Shown in pieces: positions 6,450-8,953 of a stretch of 8,953 bases of DNA. Below the pieces are notes generated by a model. That model made no database searches. It worked only from the letters and a program-made list of their open reading frames with translations, and had not been told where the DNA came from. Every line of letters begins with the position of its first letter. Position 1 is the first letter of the stretch. The stretch covers positions 1 to 8,953 of the forward strand of contig CAJUBY010000057.1 in the NCBI GenBank assembly GCA_910585055.1, given 5' to 3'. The position numbers were made by a program, and so were the translations under genes. This stretch comes from an uncultured Christensenella sp. (lineage in GTDB: Bacteria > Bacillota > Clostridia > Christensenellales > Pumilibacteraceae).

Positions 6450-6651
6450 TTAATGATCTTCGTCATCGTCGAAGAATGTCGGTACGATTGCGCCCACGAA
6501 GTTGTAGATGATTTCAACGGTCTGTCTGCAATGTCCGTTTACTTTGTTTTTCTCGTGGACGATAACTTTGTAAAACAAGTGAGCCTTCTTCACCCTTACA
6601 TAGCTTATAGCCGCATCGCGGACAACTTACATATAGTTGCATAGTCCGCAT
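6450..6651 (-). pseudogene. Frameshifted small zinc-ribbon-like gene coupled to the permease
   Basis: The permease stop and an ATG overlap as TAATG, with a GGTGA just upstream, so translation should restart. The frame from 6651 gives 45 residues ending at 6514. It begins MRTMQLYVSCPRCGYKLCKG, with a clear C-P-R-C-G zinc knuckle followed by Lys-Leu-Cys, but then turns into a basic, unlikely tail. From about 6590 another frame stays open to a TAA at 6450. It gives a plausible ending with GHCRQTVEII, then a hydrophobic stretch and an acidic tail FFDDDEDH. Removing one base from the AAAA run at 6572-6575 joins the two halves into a 66-residue protein. The second knuckle keeps only one Cys (C-R-Q-T), so zinc binding might be altered even when repaired. 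It may be a pseudogene, a sequencing error in a homopolymer, or two tiny genes (the second from a GTG at 6593). Function unknown. Confidence 0.5.
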
Positions 6652-8953
6652 TATTCACCGACAAGTAAGTTTCGGGGTGCTATCTTTTTGATTTTAAGCG
6701 ATAATAAACAAGCTATGCCAAACGATAGAAGTATTAGCGCGATTCCTGCAATCGTAGCAAACACGATAGGAATATTAAACGTACACTTTACAATGCCGAG
6801 CGAACTGAAAAACAGCGACAAAAGCGGATTGATGGTAAGACAACTTATAATAACTCCTATTACGGTTGAAATAATAATAGCAGGCATAAACGAAAGCGCA
6901 GTCTGCAAAATGAGTTGCTTCGTTGTAAATCCAAGCGATTTGAGTATTCCGTAGTCCCGCTTTTTGTTGTTCAGCATCGTGCGGACAAGCAGATACAAAA
7001 CAAATGCAATTATTACCGCCGAAAGAATAAGGATTGCGATTACTATTATCGTCATAAGCGAAACATAAACGCCGGCAGCAGCGTCAATCGTCGCATTGAC
7101 ATTTATAACGGTATTAACATTACCCTCAAAATTCCCTTTCATTTCTTCGTTGAAAGCGTCTATATCCGTACCTTCCGCAAGCTTGATATAATAAGTAACG
7201 CTCTGCAACGTTCCCAACCGCTCGAAACCCTTTCTTGTCAGAAGGCAATCCCTGCCGAGATTGTTTGAAATTTGCGTAAATCCGCAAATAAGATATTTCT
7301 GAGTGTTACCGTTTAAAGCTATTTCTATTTCGTTACCGATTTCAAAGCTTTTCTCCTTTGCGTATTTTGCGCCGATAGCAATTTCATTATCGTATTTAGG
7401 AAATCTGCCCTTAAAAATCGTGTTTTGATTATTAAGCACGGAAAAATCATCACACATATTCGCCAAAAGTTCCGCACCGCCAACGTGCGATATGGTCACG
7501 GAGTTATAAAGATACGCCTTTTCGACGCGGATGTCGGAATTTAACTTATCAATAAAATCGTCTTCGACTTCAATTTGCACGTTAATTGCGCTGTCAGTTG
7601 TTTCTCCCATGATTATATCTATGAAAGGCGTCATATCAACAATAATGTTTTCGATCACAAGCCCCGAAAATACGACCACGAGCGAAAGCATGAGCATAGT
7701 AATACAAGTCGTTATGTTATGCTTTACACCCGATAAAGTAGTTTTCAGAGCAAGTGCAAGATTGAGCGGGGCTTTAGTCTTTTCAAGCGGAACGTGATTA
7801 CGCTTAAAGTTATGCGTCTTAACGCCCGAACGCAGCGCAACGATAGGCTCTATCTTCCTGATTCTACGAGCCGAAAGCCAAGTGGAAAGCGCGACTGCGC
7901 CGCCCAAAATCAAAAGCGAGATAAGCGCGGGTAACGGTAAAAAATGAATTGCATACGGGATTCCCGTCTGTGCGATCATCATCGTATTTATCACAGGAAA
8001 AATTGCATACGACAGAGCTATACCAACGATTGCCGCAATGACAGTCAATCCTAAAAACTGTAATAAAAGCGAACAAACAAGTTGCTTTGAAGTATAACCT
8101 GTGGCTTTGAAAGCACCGAGATTTTTAATGTTGACTTGAATATAATTGATAATATTCGATATAATTACCACAAGTGCAATCAAGAGTACGATAAACGCCA
8201 TTGCGCTTATAATGCCCGAACATATCATTTGCGAAATGTATCTTGCCTGTACAACTACGTCATAACAGCTACCTATCATACGAGTATTCGGAAAATGCCC
8301 CGAAACGGTTGATTTTAATATAGCTTCATAATTGAGATTAGTTGATTTGTCGTACAAACGTACCGAACACATTGTTGTCTTGGGTGCGTAATTCAATTCT
8401 TCAAGCTCGGCATACTTATCTGCCGTAAGTATGATTTGAGTTAAAGCGCAGTTATGCGAGCCTAACATTGTGTTGTTGAAAAAGCCGCATATCGTGTAGA
8501 TTACGGGATGGCTACCGATAGATATTTCAATCGTTTTACCTACGGAATTATCATTTGACTTATAAAGCATAGGCAAATATACACCGCTCGTAAACTCGCT
8601 ATCCTCAACGATTTCGGATTTGCCGATTGTGCGCGAAATAGCCGTTTGCTTATCCATAAAAACAAACTCGCTGTTCATCATTCCGCCGTTATAAGGGAAC
8701 GTGCCGACTATGTGCATACATTTATCTAAACGGTATTCTTTAACGGCGGTGTCTTTTGCAAGTGTTTCGGTCAAAAACCCGTAAACCGTTCCGTCGGCAT
8801 CGTCTATCGCAAGCGTAACGTGTTCGGCATTGAGTTTATCGTGATATCTGTCGAAGTTGGCTTTATAGTCCATAGACAGCATAAGCCAAATATTTAAGAG
8901 CATAGCCGCCAGCAAAATCAGTACGGCGATAGCCACAGTCTGTCCTTTTGCTT
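6651..8953 (-). CDS. FtsX/MacB-type ABC transporter permease, 5' end outside the window
   Basis: At least 766 residues. The frame stays open to the window edge, and the residues before the GTG at 8936 (A-K-G-Q-T) read as the usual start of the first membrane helix in this family, so the true start lies a little beyond 8953. Counting from the GTG, membrane helices lie at about 1-20, 239-263, 285-314, 331-355, 409-432, 623-652, 677-700 and 722-747, with two large extracytoplasmic domains (about 21-235 and 433-620). This is a duplicated FtsX layout. A conserved cytoplasmic motif occurs twice: NLGAFKATGYTSKQL (272-286) and DYGILKSLGFTTKQL (661-675). Such permeases work with a separate ATPase in lipoprotein or peptide handling or antimicrobial-peptide resistance; the substrate cannot be told here. 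The ATPase gene is expected upstream, outside the window. Base composition looks AT-richer than spoIVA. Confidence 0.9.
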   Translation of the reverse strand, partial: AKGQTVAIAVLILLAAMLLNIWLMLSMDYKANFDRYHDKLNAEHVTLAIDDADGTVYGFLTETLAKDTAVKEYRLDKCMHIVGTFPYNGGMMNSEFVFMDKQTAISRTIGKSEIVEDSEFTSGVYLPMLYKSNDNSVGKTIEISIGSHPVIYTICGFFNNTMLGSHNCALTQIILTADKYAELEELNYAPKTTMCSVRLYDKSTNLNYEAILKSTVSGHFPNTRMIGSCYDVVVQARYISQMICSGIISAMAFIVLLIALVVIISNIINYIQVNIKNLGAFKATGYTSKQLVCSLLLQFLGLTVIAAIVGIALSYAIFPVINTMMIAQTGIPYAIHFLPLPALISLLILGGAVALSTWLSARRIRKIEPIVALRSGVKTHNFKRNHVPLEKTKAPLNLALALKTTLSGVKHNITTCITMLMLSLVVVFSGLVIENIIVDMTPFIDIIMGETTDSAINVQIEVEDDFIDKLNSDIRVEKAYLYNSVTISHVGGAELLANMCDDFSVLNNQNTIFKGRFPKYDNEIAIGAKYAKEKSFEIGNEIEIALNGNTQKYLICGFTQISNNLGRDCLLTRKGFERLGTLQSVTYYIKLAEGTDIDAFNEEMKGNFEGNVNTVINVNATIDAAAGVYVSLMTIIVIAILILSAVIIAFVLYLLVRTMLNNKKRDYGILKSLGFTTKQLILQTALSFMPAIIISTVIGVIISCLTINPLLSLFFSSLGIVKCTFNIPIVFATIAGIALILLSFGIACLLSLKIKKIAPRNLLVGE

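Noticed and set aside
6560..6600. Programmed +1 frameshift in the small zinc-ribbon gene
   Set aside because: I see no recognised slippery site, stop-codon context or stimulating structure. A one-base change in the A4 run explains it more simply.
6441..6644. 67-residue open frame on the plus strand
   Set aside because: It is antisense to the broken zinc-ribbon gene, whose minus-strand translation has the zinc-knuckle motif and a coupled start.

Overview
The window looks like a piece of a spore-forming Firmicutes (Clostridia-like) chromosome, probably from an uncultured or gut-type lineage. The main evidence is a full-length spoIVA, which occurs only in endospore formers, behind a good match to a sporulation sigma-E promoter. 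The ABC exporter pair and the FtsX-type permease are also of kinds common in Clostridia. Species cannot be named from the sequence alone. All protein genes lie on the minus strand, so transcription runs from high to low coordinates.

Layout from high to low coordinates. (1) 6651-8953: a large FtsX/MacB-type ABC permease. Its first codons lie beyond the window edge, and its ATPase partner is not in the window. (2) 6450-6651: a small zinc-ribbon-like gene coupled to the permease by a TAATG junction and apparently broken by a one-base shift in a run of four A. (3) 6347-6430: a structured repeat that ends in a 15-bp terminator hairpin. (4) 4709-6184: spoIVA, the spore-coat basement ATPase, with a sigma-E promoter at 6213-6241 and its own terminator at 4667-4694. 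(5) 833-4550: a two-gene operon for a heterodimeric multidrug-type ABC exporter, with a strong sigma-A promoter (4587-4615), an overlapping gene junction and a terminator at 712-739. (6) 118-552: a Cys-rich DUF3795-type protein with its own promoter and a strong terminator at 54-84. Position 85-117 is a short trailer, and 1-53 holds a second hairpin that may belong to a gene outside the window. The stretch 6242-6346 holds nothing I can assign.

The genes appear to form four separate transcription units, not one pathway: DUF3795, the ABC exporter pair, spoIVA, and the permease with its small follower. The exporter pair divides the work in the usual heterodimeric way. The 597-aa subunit has the degenerate ATP site residues, and the 644-aa subunit has the catalytic ones.

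The most unusual observation is a roughly 85-base structured element present twice (707-791 on minus, 6347-6430 on plus). It has a conserved small hairpin followed by a terminator hairpin whose stem differs by three compensated base pairs. The copies are in inverted orientation and bracket the exporter-spoIVA block. The flanking genes look AT-richer in the lines I counted. The second copy has no plus-strand gene ahead of it, so it may be a small RNA or a dispersed repeat.
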